From assembly GCA_026419785.1 (NCBI GenBank), contig JAODTK010005822.1:124001-188000 (forward strand): DNA of 64,000 nucleotides, given 5' to 3'. The stretch is from Sclerodactyla briareus. Its lineage: Eukaryota > Echinodermata > Holothuroidea > Dendrochirotida > Sclerodactylidae. This document shows, one piece after another, positions 11,300 to 22,380 of the stretch. Numbering within the stretch: position 1 is the stretch's first letter; each line of letters opens with the position of its first letter. A program made the position numbers and the translations under genes. The notes under the pieces were generated by a model that saw nothing but the letters and a program-made list of their open reading frames with translations, was not told where the DNA came from and ran no database searches.

Positions 11300-12030
11300 A
11301 GACACAAATTACCAGAAACTAATTATTCTCAGGGATGCCGATGAGATCATGCCAACGCCGGAATTGCCCTCTTGTTGTGTAGCGACCGGTGGGAAAGGCC
11401 AGTTTGAACCAATCCCGAATTGGGAAAACTATCCTGGTTACTTACGGACGAATACCGGTCTCAGTTTGATAATATCATCGGAAATAGACTGTAGTTTCTG
11501 TAACAATGAATATATATATTTAAAAAATTTCCCACCTGTGTATGCTACTGATCAATATATGCTGCGATTACGTTACCGGTTCACCGGCTGTTTTGTCGAA
11601 TAAAGGGTATGATATTCATCCCAGAAAGTATATTTCGAGTTCTGGTGTAAGCCTAACTGAATTTGTCACGGGAAAGAAGATGCCCATATTTGAACCACAT
11701 ACCGGTATTATCTTGAATAATAATGTTAGGAAGTTTGGCACGTCAATAAAATGGTTCTATCGCATCTCCAACCACCATAATAACGTTATATAATATTATC
11801 TTAAGTGTATTGGAAAAAGGGTATGATAATGTCTTGTGTTTCGCGGGTTATTTTCAGATATAATCAACTTGTTTAAGACAAGGATATACAATTCTCGATA
11901 TGAATAATTCTGTGGAAATTTTACTGAAATCAAATGTGTCCATGTATTAAAATTAATATTTACCACACGTTCTAATCAATTGATAACTCCGTGTCGATCA
12001 GACACGTCCTTACCTTAGTTGAACATTCGT
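11300..12030. other. Unannotated stretch
   Basis: Reading frames of about 80-100 codons are open here, but their composition resembles no family and no partner copy exists to test them. I see nothing I can name. Confidence 0.4.
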
Positions 12031-15000
12031 CCGTGGTTCCCCCGAAGGTCCTTGATTTGAGTATTTTTACCTGGTTTTATTTTTAATATGTTGTCACTCC
12101 TAGTACGGAGACTATTAACACTCGTTCTTTCAAACGATTTTAACTTATTTTACATGGAGGAATGACTACGCCAGTCTGCGTTTCTGGTCTGAGGTAGTCT
12201 TTAAATGCTGTTGATATATCTCCTGGACGATGTTTGAAAAAACGTTACACGACATTCTATTCAAGGTTTGACTACATATTCGAAAATTTATGTTTCAATG
12301 CATTTCATACAGGATCTATCGAAGGGACCGACGGCACACTTCATGGACCGCCATTGATGTAAATCGCGAGTCCTCCCTGCAGTTTGTATCTTTCTCTGAT
12401 AAAACTTCCAGATATTGCATTCCCCGGGTACTCCAAATAATTCAGGGGACACAATAGGTATTAGGTAAGATCTATGGATAATGTACGGACTCGACTCGCA
12501 TCGCCCAGCGAACGGTCCAGCGATATTAATAAATTTTCTCCCTGATAAAGTAGCTATATCCATAACATAAACTATTGTCAATAGACGTCCCCACAAAGGC
12601 GGTACATATTAGACACGAGATCACCGGGTAATACAAGCACATGTATTCCGGCTCCCGCTCCACTAAAGCCTTACTTCAAGCGAAATTTCTCTCAACCTCG
12701 TCTTCCCGATGGAAAGACGGAAGGTTTTAACCGTTTCAAGTTGTGTATACTACACATATCGGACCAGACAGTCAGTGTTCGTGATATTGTCTGCATGGGT
12801 ACAAATTAATTAGGGGAGAGGAATGCGGAGAAACTGACCCTATTGCTATATAACCGTAAAATGACGAGGACTTCGTAGAATGCAAATAAAAAGAGAGAAA
12901 GCGGTGAAGAGTTGATCGCCTGTCGACAACTGTGGCATAAACGGAATAAAATTATGAAGTAACACTAAATTAATAAAAACCGTTGGTCGCATTGAACGTT
13001 GAACAAACAATGAAAAGTTTGTAAAATCCTCATTAGAAATGGATCTTGGGGTATATGTGCTCACAGTGGAAGGTGTTATAATTGAACAGCTGACATGCTG
13101 ACGCAGTGACGCTCACATTCTGGCAACCATTCCATTATATTTGTTCTATTATTGGACTCACGCTCATCATTTAACAACCGACCACTGCGCCACAACCAGC
13201 ATGACCAGGGGCACTATGGCCCACAGCAGCTGGGGCTAGGGGCAGTAGCCCGCCTCCCATTTCGCAGGAGCAGTGCCCCCTTTTTCGAATCTTTCCTGCA
13301 TGGAGAGTGTTACTAATATGATGATTTTATAGTTCAATATATTTCGATTGTATTGGACGAATCGAACCATATTTTCCGCCAATATAACCAATCTGTTCCT
13401 CGGTGTTAACATCCGGGCTCGAGTAATTGTGACTGACATGTTGACCAAACGTCACTTGAAGGAAAACTGCAGGATGAATGAAAAGAGGCTTATTTATTAG
13501 CTAAAACAAAAACTGAGTGCGTCAGTCCAGACCCGAAGTTCATACGACTTTCCGTTACGGAGTTACAGTCGTTTGAAGTTAATAAGTAATAAATGGAGTC
13601 CATACTTGCACAACCCTGCAAACAATCTTTACTTTCTATTGAAATTCAACACATTAATTTCACTCGAAACATTTATCTATGAGAGAGGATTGCTGTTGTG
13701 GGTTGGTAGGTGTTGATGGTTACTTTGTTGAGAGAGAGACAACAGAACTTCTGTAAATGTTGACTTAGTTCCACCAATATACAACAATGAATACATGACT
13801 TAATTTCCCGGGTTGTTCAAGTGTGATGTCATAAGTTATTGCGCAATTGGAATTCTACCCAATTTCTCCGCAGAATGGACCAAACTTTGAAGGCAAATAA
13901 CTCCACATAGGAACATGTATCAAATGGGGTTTGGACCTGTAGATTCATGTTCTCCAATTCTCAACGATATAACCTCTGTTGTGTCCAAGCCCGCAGTTGT
14001 CCTTTCATGTGGAGGTGACCACTGTGCATGTGCACCGATACCGTAAGTGCCGTATGTTTCATGTCACGGAGGAAAAATCGTCGAAGTGCATTTCGATCTT
14101 AGGGTATATCGAAACATAGCTAGTGACACATCAGTGACGATACACCGTAATCGTTTGCGAAATGCACTAGGGCGAGGTTCGTCGTGACGTCATGAAGAAA
14201 CGATGTCGTTGTTCTCTTGACGTTCCGGCGAATGACAGTCAGACGATACTGCGCCAATGCGTTTCTCTAGAAATTTTATTTCAAACTATATATTTCAAAT
14301 ACCGATGTATAATGAGCGACTGTATAGTTGTGCCAATAAAACTACTATGCATGGATTGGGGTCTCGATGTGTATTACATAGAGGAAACTTCAAACCCGCC
14401 GTCTTTCGATGTGGGAGCCAGTTCAGTGTTGAAAAGAAATCGCCTCTTCCTGAGTTTCTAATTCTGCAACCGTACTACCCTGACTACGCGCGACTGTCCT
14501 GAATATTACAAACTTTGTGGATACGAAAAAAAATTAACGCGGAACCAGTATGAACATGGACTTGCAATAGTCAGTGAAGCGAGTGGTCCCAGCAATATTA
14601 TTAAATTTCATTCCACAAGACTAAACGAAGCCTTGTATTTTCCATAATGAAATAATTGCCGGTCTGACCGTCTCCGAGAGGAGGTGGTTAAATATTAAAC
14701 ACGAGATTCCGAGCAGCACAAGCACAAGTAATGCGAGCACAAGTATTCGGCTTCCGGCTCAACCGAAGCATTTATTCGAGCGGGAAGAAGATAGACGAAC
14801 CCTCTCAAACCGTCCGCTGAAGGAGACGACGATTTTTTTTTACATGTTGAGGTTATGTATACATATATTGGCCGAGTGTTCGTGATATTGCCTGAGTATA
14901 AAAATAGGGTAGCTCATCACATATTAATTTAGTAAGGAAAAGAAAATGACATATTGCTATTAAATCGTTAAATTGACAAGGACTTTGCTGGAAGCAAACA

Positions 15001-15177
15001 AAAAAGAGAGAGAAGCAAGTGAACCCTGAAGTTTTGATTTGTAAAAAGATGTGGCTGTGTGCCTGCCGTGGACAGCAGCATTGGGTAATGGGGTAAGGAT
15101 GAGTGATGATGGCGCGCAATGCATAATATTGTTCGGGGAAGTGATTTGGCAGAAAAACCAACGGCAGGGATTAATTC

Positions 15178-15190
15178 CCCCCCCCCCCCC
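15178..15190 (+). repeat. Poly-C run
   Basis: Thirteen consecutive C. One of about ten G or C homopolymers of nine or more bases scattered through the window. Confidence 0.9.
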
Positions 15191-15689
15191 ACGTGTAATT
15201 GCCATCCCAAATGATTATTTGACAACATTTGTTGTTGGTCAAGCAGGTAGAGTGAAGTCCAGATGCCGGGCATAAGTCTGGACCCTCGGCCGGGACTATC
15301 GGCCCTTCGAGAAGCCCCTAGCGGCACCCCTGCTCAACTGTAGTAAAATTTTAGTATAAGGCGTCCATTTGCCTAAATTTGTGACTATGCAGCTTCTGAA
15401 GCAAGAAAGCGATTACCGGTAACGAATTGATGATAGTGTCAGAATTGATGAAGCAATACCAAGGGCAACATGAGACATTATTATACATTCTTCTCAAATA
15501 GTCTTCAAATGCCTTCAAATAGTCTTCAATAACCTCACTTCAAAATAGGCCTTCATTGTCATAAAACGTCTCATTTGATAATATACATAGTCTATATGTA
15601 CGATCATTCGGAATAGTCTGAGCATGACCGACCAGAAACATTCTATCCCGGACGAAAAACGTGGTCTTTTCTTGTAATATGAATTTTGT

Positions 15690-15870
15690 GCAAAATAGAC
15701 AGGGGGTACTTCACTGTATTATCCCCCCCCCCCTTTTTTAATCAGAATTCGTATGTCAGATTGCACACCTTCCCTTACATTGCATATAGGCCTATTAGAA
15801 CAACGTGACACTCTGCAGCTTCAAAATACGTTTATTGAATCCTGAAACCATTTCAACGATGATGATTTGA
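15690..15870 (+). repeat. Dispersed repeat with poly-C, partner of 7640-7860
   Basis: Poly-C at about 15723-15733 then a T run, with AATACGTTTATTGAATCCTG and AACCATTTCAACGAT matching the copy at 7.7 kb in order. Confidence 0.5.
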
Positions 15871-17039
15871 GCCAATTAGACTTTTGGTCGAACATTACTA
15901 AAACATGTGAAAAAAAAATTACCGGTACCCCGACGATGTCATTCATTGGTTATCGACAGGTTATGCAGATGGGACAAATAGGGAACATGTACATGATCCG
16001 GACCCATGCCACCTTTTTTATATCATGCTCGTTTCGCTTCTGCCTGTCTCTGGACAGCTGAGCATGATTCGATATGACCCCTCATGAGGATTCTTCTGCG
16101 GAATGTGGACTCCTCGAAAAACGGTGTCGAAATACCGCTAACAGTGGGGATGTAGCCTGTCCGCCCCTCCACATACTAGTCCTACAAGGCTTTGGAAATC
16201 AAATACTTAGGCTCGCCCTCCTCTTTCGGCGCGCCGTACTCACTCAGTCATGAAGCGCGCGCGTTTAAAACGTGGGATATAATATCATATGTGTGAATTC
16301 TGGAAGGAGAAATTCAAACCTGGGCTTTATGAACGGCGGTATGGCGCTTAGTTCGGAAGTGAAACACCCACCACGGTTGGGCTGGAGTTCGCTTCAAGTT
16401 GAGCCGGTTATTGGAGTCTCTCAGTTCAGTCGCCTTTTACGGACAGATTGTAAGAGAAACTATCGAGTAACTTCTCAGATGAAAAGGCAGTATTTCATGA
16501 CAGCAGTGGAGTGTTTGATATTAACAAACAATCCAGAAGTTGGTTACGAGTTATTTACATATGGCAATTGTGTGACGAAGTCAATGTTTAGGTAATGAAC
16601 ATATTCTTCATAGTTTTGGGAACAGTTAAGACAGTAAATATAGTGTGACTCTTCCTAAGCGTACTGTACTCCCGGCAGCCAGACGAATAGTATGAAAACC
16701 ATTATTTTATCAGGTCTGCGAAAAGGAGACACTCGACTCAGTGATAAAATAGATTAGCGTCACAAACTGTCAAAGTTGGCTGTTGTGCTCGAACGACCAA
16801 GCGGCGAAAGTTTATGACCGACGCAACAATATTAAAAATTGTAGTAATCAATCTTCGAAGTGAAAAGTTATCCCCGATTACGATTGCAAACGCCTGTCAC
16901 AGATTGATTGAAATATGCGTTTAGATTCGCGAATACAGTCGAAACACATTGAGCCTAAGAAATTCATCCTATTAGTAACACCCTCAGGAAAGATTCGAAG
17001 AAGGGGGCTTGACAGTTGAGTACCTAGTTGACTACAAAT

Positions 17040-20000
17040 CGTCCGTCGTTATATTCCCCAATGGTCCTTGATTTGAGTATTTTTACCAGGTTTTATTTGA
17101 ATACGTGCACTATACGCTGACTATTAACAATCGTTTCGAACGATTAAATTATATACATGAGGGACTGGACTATACGCCCAGTCTACATTTATTGGGCCGA
17201 TTTTTTTTTTTTCTTTAAATATGATGTTGAGTTCATTTCTTGCCGCGTTAAAAAATACAAGTTACATACATCCTCTCCGCTTTGACCTATATCACAAGAT
17301 ATGAACTGCTCATGGCATTTCATAACAAGGCCTATCTATCCACGGAAGGAACACACGCACAAACGATTAGCCATCAATTGGAAACACTGTAAACGTCGAC
17401 GCATGGGGATAACTTGATAAATCTGAGGTACTTGCTGCATGGACATTTTCAGGTTACTTCAACTTGAGTTTTGCATTGGATTTTATAGAACATTATTCAA
17501 GTTCGGTGAACTTGAAAGGTTCCATGCAGCAAGTTACCCCGGATGTATCGAGCTACCCAATGCGGTGGGTTTTAAAGTGTATTGCGAAGTCCTCCTTGCT
17601 TAGCTCGTCTTCCTCTGGAAAAAAACGAAGAAAACTTCCAGTTCAGTGTATTTCGACGATGACCCCGAAGAACCTGGAAGAAAGACAGATCGGGTTATTA
17701 GGGTAAAGTATTAACATGATAGACGGATTGTTATGAACACGACTCGCAAGAGTCATACCAGCAACGGGACCTAGCAATATTTTCCAAAGGAGTAAGGTAG
17801 TCTATATCAATAACATCCATAGCATCATACCACATCGTCAGTATGACGTCTTCACAAAGGCGGTAAATATCAAACACGAGATCCCAAGTAAAACAAGCAC
17901 GATTATACAGCCTTCCGGCTCAACTCAAAGCATATTTTCAAGCGAGATATTTTTCTCAGATCGTCTATGAGGGAGCCGATAAAAGAGGTTTTGCACGTTC
18001 AAGTTATATAAGCCATTTCGGTCAGACGGGTATATTCGGATATGACCGGCAGGGATACAGGCTATGCATTGATTTGTTTAAAGTGGGAAAATTAAATATT
18101 GTGTTAAAAATTGAATTATATTACCGTATATTGAACAAGGACTTCGTGTGAAGAAACAAAAAAGAGAGACAGGCAGTGGAGAGTTTGATCGCCTGTCGGA
18201 CAACAGTAGGAATACAAAAATTCAAATGAGTAACACTGAAATTAATGATAAAATACTCGTCCCATTGAAAGTTTGAACAAACAATACGAGAACTTGGTAA
18301 AATCCTCATAGGGATGGTCTTGGTTAGTATATGTGTTCGATCATTGTCGAATGCGGTTAAAGGACAACTGCATGATGAATTCAAATATGTTCGCTGGAGA
18401 AAGCTGAATGCGTCAGTTCGAACCCGAAGTGCATACGACTTTCTGTAAGAGTAAGTAACAAGTCCTTGGAAGTTTTTGCATGTGTACCGTATTGCGCATA
18501 ATCGGACAAGCATCCCACCATGCAAATAATAAATATGTCATACTTGCCACAAACCCTGCAAACAATCTAGTGAAATACACACATTATTTTCACTTCAAAA
18601 GCATTTAGTCCATGGGAGAGGAGCGCTGTAGTGTTAGTGGGTTGGTAGGTGTTGATGGTTACTTCGGTGAGGGTGAGAGAAAGACAACGGAACTTGTGCT
18701 AAATGTTAACTTATGCAACGAAATAAACACAATTGAAAAACATGACATGACTTACCGGGTTGTCCATGTGGGACATCATGCGGTATTGTGCAATTGGGAT
18801 TCTCCAAATTTCTCATTAAGGTGTCACTGCAGGCAGCTGGTTGAGTGGCCCGCCTCTCATTTCATAGGAGCCGCGCCAGCAGCCGAGTTTCCCTTTTTTC
18901 GCATCTTTCCTGCAGATTTTTACTACTTTTTTACTGGGGCTACACGACTTCTTCAGTGGAATGTCCGTTAATTGTATTCGAGAATCCCCTTATATTGTCT
19001 GATTATATTTCTAACTCATTGTTCATCATTACTAACTTTGCGCTCAGTAATTGCGACTGATCATTTCTACCCCATATAGGTCACTAGTAATAGTAACCAT
19101 GTCACATGCACAATACCGTGTGTGTCCCGGCGAAATCGAAGTACCGTATTGTCTGGCAGGATTTAAGAGAAAAATTGTTGAAATGCACTCCGATCTTACG
19201 GTATATCGAAACTAAATTATTTACATATAATGATTGCAATATACCATACTCGAAACCGTATTGGCACTGGCCGGTTTGTAGTGAAATTCAATGGGAAATT
19301 TTGTTATCGTATGCATGAGATAATACACCTTTAATGTGTTAATTATTCGAAGAAACTGATCTTCGACCTTCCGATACCGATAAAAAAAGGGCGTCCATTA
19401 TCGTGTAAATATAATCACTATTGGCATAGAATTTAGGCCTTAGTGTTTATTCCATGATTAGAATATGTTGCTTTCCTGTTAGTGAGAAATATTTCGCCGT
19501 ACTACGCGCGGCTGGCCTTGAATATTACATTTCGGTAATAAAGTTACGTGGCTGTATGTATATGGACAGGATTGACAATAGTCAGTGAAGCGAGTGGTCC
19601 CAGCAATATTATTAAATTTCTTCACAAGAATAAACTAGCCTATATTTATAATCAAATAATTGCCAGTCAAACGTCCTTCACAAAGGCGGTGATATTAAAC
19701 ACGAGATGCGAGAGCAGTACAAGCACAAGTAATGCAAGTATTTTTTCTTTGGCCCCGGATTGAACATAAGATCCCTCTCAAACCATATCTATGGAAACTA
19801 CGAGTTTGTATACATATATTGGCCAAGTGTTCATCATCATCATATTGGATTGCCAGAGCTTAATAGTAAAAAGTATCATACCCGACTTGATTTAGTAGGA
19901 GAAGAAAATGACTAATGCTATAATATCCGTGAAATTGTCGTGACTGCAGAAGCATGCAAACAGGATAGAGCAAAAAGTTAACCTGCACAAAGTCGACAGC

Positions 20001-20110
20001 AATGGAGCACGTTCATGTAATACGGAGAAATTTCGAATCAAATAAAAATTGTTCACGAACAACGGAAGTTTGTAACAGTAACCATATTAAAAATGGATCG
20101 CGGAGTGTTC
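17040..20110 (+). repeat. 5-kb tandem duplication, unit 2 (truncated)
   Basis: Second copy of the unit that starts near 12030, ending near the block TTAAAAATGGATCGCGGAGTG at 20087-20108. It has at least one insertion relative to unit 1, a hairpin element at 17427-17538. Open frames such as that at 18612-18971 are not preserved in unit 1, so I regard the duplicated material as non-coding. Confidence 0.8.
17427..17538 (-). mobile_element. Hairpin MITE, copy 1
   Basis: GGTACTTGCTGCATGGACAT opens the left arm and GGTTCCATGCAGCAAGTTACC closes the right arm as its inverse. Arms are about 42 bases and the loop is about 28. The same family occurs in opposite orientation at 41309-41422 and 51359-51473, which share the GATGCAGCAAGTCACC end, the CATTTTCAGGT block and the central TATAGAACATAATTCAAG-like loop. 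Unit 1 of the surrounding duplication lacks it near 12360, which supports insertion. Confidence 0.7.
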
Positions 20111-20640
20111 ATTGGAGAATGTGTCAATCGAATAGTTTTCATATTTATTGACATTCTGATGCCTCACGGATTGGCAAATAATTTCAGTTTTGAATTGTTC
20201 AAGGGAGCCGTTGAGCAGCTGTCCCGCTCCAAGAGCCGGATCCATGGGAGCGTACGTGTACGCCTCTGTTTTTGCGGAGCAATATAATATTTTCGTGGTA
20301 TTGGTAGGAATTAACCTCTAACTTATGCATAAATATACCCCAGATCGCATCTTCAATAAGAGTTAATATTGAAAAACAAATCGTATCCGATTTGGACATC
20401 TCTACCATTTTGGACCCTTTCTTCTGCAGAATTCAAGATTCCGGCACTTTCTCCGCCTGATTGCCGCGGGGGGTTCATCCGTCCATCCCTTTGTCCGTCG
20501 ACATGCAAATATACAACTCATCTAGCTCCACTTCTCAGAGCGCCTCGAGCCCCTAACCGAGTATCACATGGTTTTATCCTGGGCATTCCTGTAACACTCC
20601 GTGTTTAAAATTTCCCATTCTTGGGCTAATAGGGCCCTAC
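20110..20640. other. Unannotated stretch
   Basis: Frames are open on both strands near 20100-20600, but none resembles a known family. It might hold the diverged upstream part of the LINE that starts at 20640, which I cannot show. Confidence 0.35.
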
Positions 20641-21850
20641 TCTGACCAGATTAACTCACCATTTATTGATGCTATTTTCTTAGATTTTTTCAAGACCTTC
20701 GACAAAATGTCACCCATATCCTCCTCCAGAGGCTTTCTCAACAATTCAATATCACTGGTCCTGTGTGGAAAATGGATTAGGTATTTTTTTGTGCAATAGG
20801 TCTCAGTGGGTTCATTACCAGGGTAGGCATTCTAAGTGGTCAAGGTCACGGCGGGATGATCCCCAGGCAGTTGCTTGGTCCACCCTCTTCGTTCTCTTTA
20901 TGACTGCATTACTTCTCTCTTATATCACATTCCTCTCTTTTGCTGATGATGTACTCTTATATTGTTTTGTTTCCAACAGTGAGATTCCCAGGAGACTCCA
21001 GATGACCCGACTACATCCGTGACTGATGTATTCAATAATAGAATGAGTATTATGTTGATGATAGTAAACATATGCGGCGTACCTCGGAGGAGAAAGGTTC
21101 CTATTGCCCACTATTACATTAACGGTTCCCTGTTGGGTTTCGTTAAATCTCCTAAATATCTTGGTGTTTACATTCGATTCAACTCTCCGTGGGGTCTTCC
21201 TTGTAACACTGTTGCCATTAGGCATAGTTCACTTGGAATTTTTACGATATATCTCGGCCGTTTGATAAGGAGTTCGTCCATTAATCTTCAAGTTCCCTTG
21301 TTGTTCCTGTGTTGGAATAGGGTCTACCTGCTTGGCGACCTCAGAATTTAACGCAAGAGAATAGACTCGAGGCAGTCCACATCCAGAGAACTGCCTCTCG
21401 TTTTATCTCGGCCCAAATAAGGCAGGAGTGATGAACTAGACTGATAGACTCAAACACATAAATTGATACTCCTTCTCTAATAGGTGCAATATTTTACTGA
21501 TTTGTGTGTTGCGAGTACTTCTATGGCATGTGTTGCTCTGCAATTGCAAACTCCGATAAGTTGATGCTCGCCATTACTGATGGATATTCTCTTTCACCAT
21601 TTGCATGCCAGGAACCAACCTTTCAGGACTACTTATCAATGTCTTTCCGAGAGGTTGGTTCTACTCTCACACCAAACAATAGGGAGTCATTGTTATTGGC
21701 TCTTTCGAATCCTTCAGCAAGGGTCTCAAGTCCCACTTTGCAAAATTATCTCATTTATAACTTCTATCACTGTTTTGCTTGTTTGTGTTATATGTTTTGT
21801 GCACAGGCCTACGGGCTAAAGGTATTAGTTACCTTTTGTTCACCCTGACC
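20640..21850 (+). mobile_element. LINE fragment, RT palm to C-terminus and 3' UTR (CR1/L2/Jockey group)
   Basis: The element begins in the RT with DAIFLDFFKTFDKM near 20668-20708. A frame-shifted PQ-SVLGP-LFVLFM block follows near 20855-20905, then the catalytic SFADDVLLY near 20938-20962. INGSLLGFVKSPKYLGVYI near 21117-21173 is the usual segment before the thumb. IQRTASRFISAQIRQ near 21390-21425 and the frame at 21504-21740 supply the C-terminal region. It is broken by several frameshifts. The endonuclease and ORF1 are absent, so this is a 5'-truncated insertion, the normal outcome of incomplete reverse transcription. The 3' end near 21850 is approximate. Confidence 0.85.
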
Positions 21851-22380
21851 TGTTTATTGCACTTGCATGGATCAAATAATGTGACATGAAATCTGTTTGG
21901 CTTCCAGTAGTCGCCCCCCCCCCCCCCGCAATCGTCCGTACCGCTGCCCGTTTACAAAGACACTGGTCGTATGACTGCTCCTGTATGCAGTTTAGTTCCG
22001 CGGCTTTTTTGGTCATTCTTTCATCATTGTCCCCTGTACACCTGGCAATTCTTCGTAAGTAATGCTCCTAATGCTGTTTTCTTGCTCCTTGATTATGGGT
22101 TCCTCACAGTTACATTAACTTATTGAACCTGCTTCCGCTGGTGTGGTTGTCCTTAATTTCAAACCCCTCCATTTAACTGTTACTTCAGTGTGACGTACTC
22201 CTTCACCATGCAACCTAATGGAAGTCCCTTTATCAGCTTTATCAGAAGATATGTAGAGTTCAGATAATATGTTCATGAATACTTCAGTGGAGACTATGTC
22301 ATGTTGGGATTGTAATAACGTTCGTTCGATCCAACGGTATGAAGTATCATTTTCTATGATGACGCTATCATTTTGAAATT
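21850..22380. other. Unannotated stretch with poly-C run
   Basis: A poly-C run of about 14 bases lies near 21915-21928. I recognise nothing else. It may include the distal 3' UTR of the LINE. Confidence 0.35.

Larger units (their letters stand above)
10785..11300 (+). repeat. X-box-bearing interspersed repeat, copy 1
   Basis: GATGAGATATTGTAGTCAGTT, an X-box-like GTTGTCCTAGCAAC near 10836, ATATGGTAAC, GGGTACCCATGGGTG, CAATGAGGTGCACTCG-GAAAGGTGCCCGTTAG, a TG microsatellite, then ATGGCTGAATGATTCCA and TTTTGTAGCC align in order with 54125-54760 and more loosely with 45765-46330. A 159-bp palindrome is inserted at 10963, between the GTTAG and the TG run. No coding potential. The family is not one I can name. 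Confidence 0.75.
12030..17040 (+). repeat. 5-kb tandem duplication, unit 1
   Basis: Blocks of this unit reappear in the same order about 4.9-5.05 kb downstream. Examples: CCTTGATTTGAGTATTTTTACC (12047 and 17068), CACAAAGGCGG plus CACGAGAT (12593 and 17851), AACAAACAATG plus GTAAAATCCTCAT (13000 and 18270), GGGTTGGTAGGTGTTGATGG (13698 and 18639), CGATCTTAGGGTATATCGAAAC (14095 and 19193), and AGCGAGTGGTCCCAGCAATA (14578 and 19588). Identity is patchy with many indels. Inside the unit, 12530-13060 and 14640-15060 are themselves related (both carry the AAAGGCGG/CACGAGAT and AAAAAGAGAGA blocks), pointing to an older internal duplication. Confidence 0.8.

Noticed and set aside
11114-11305. His-Thr repeat protein on the minus strand
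   Set aside because: Reverse translation of the (TG)n microsatellite plus the arm of the palindrome.
18612-18971. 119-codon open frame
   Set aside because: The matching segment in unit 1 (13680-13870 and nearby) has shifts and stops throughout, so the frame is chance.
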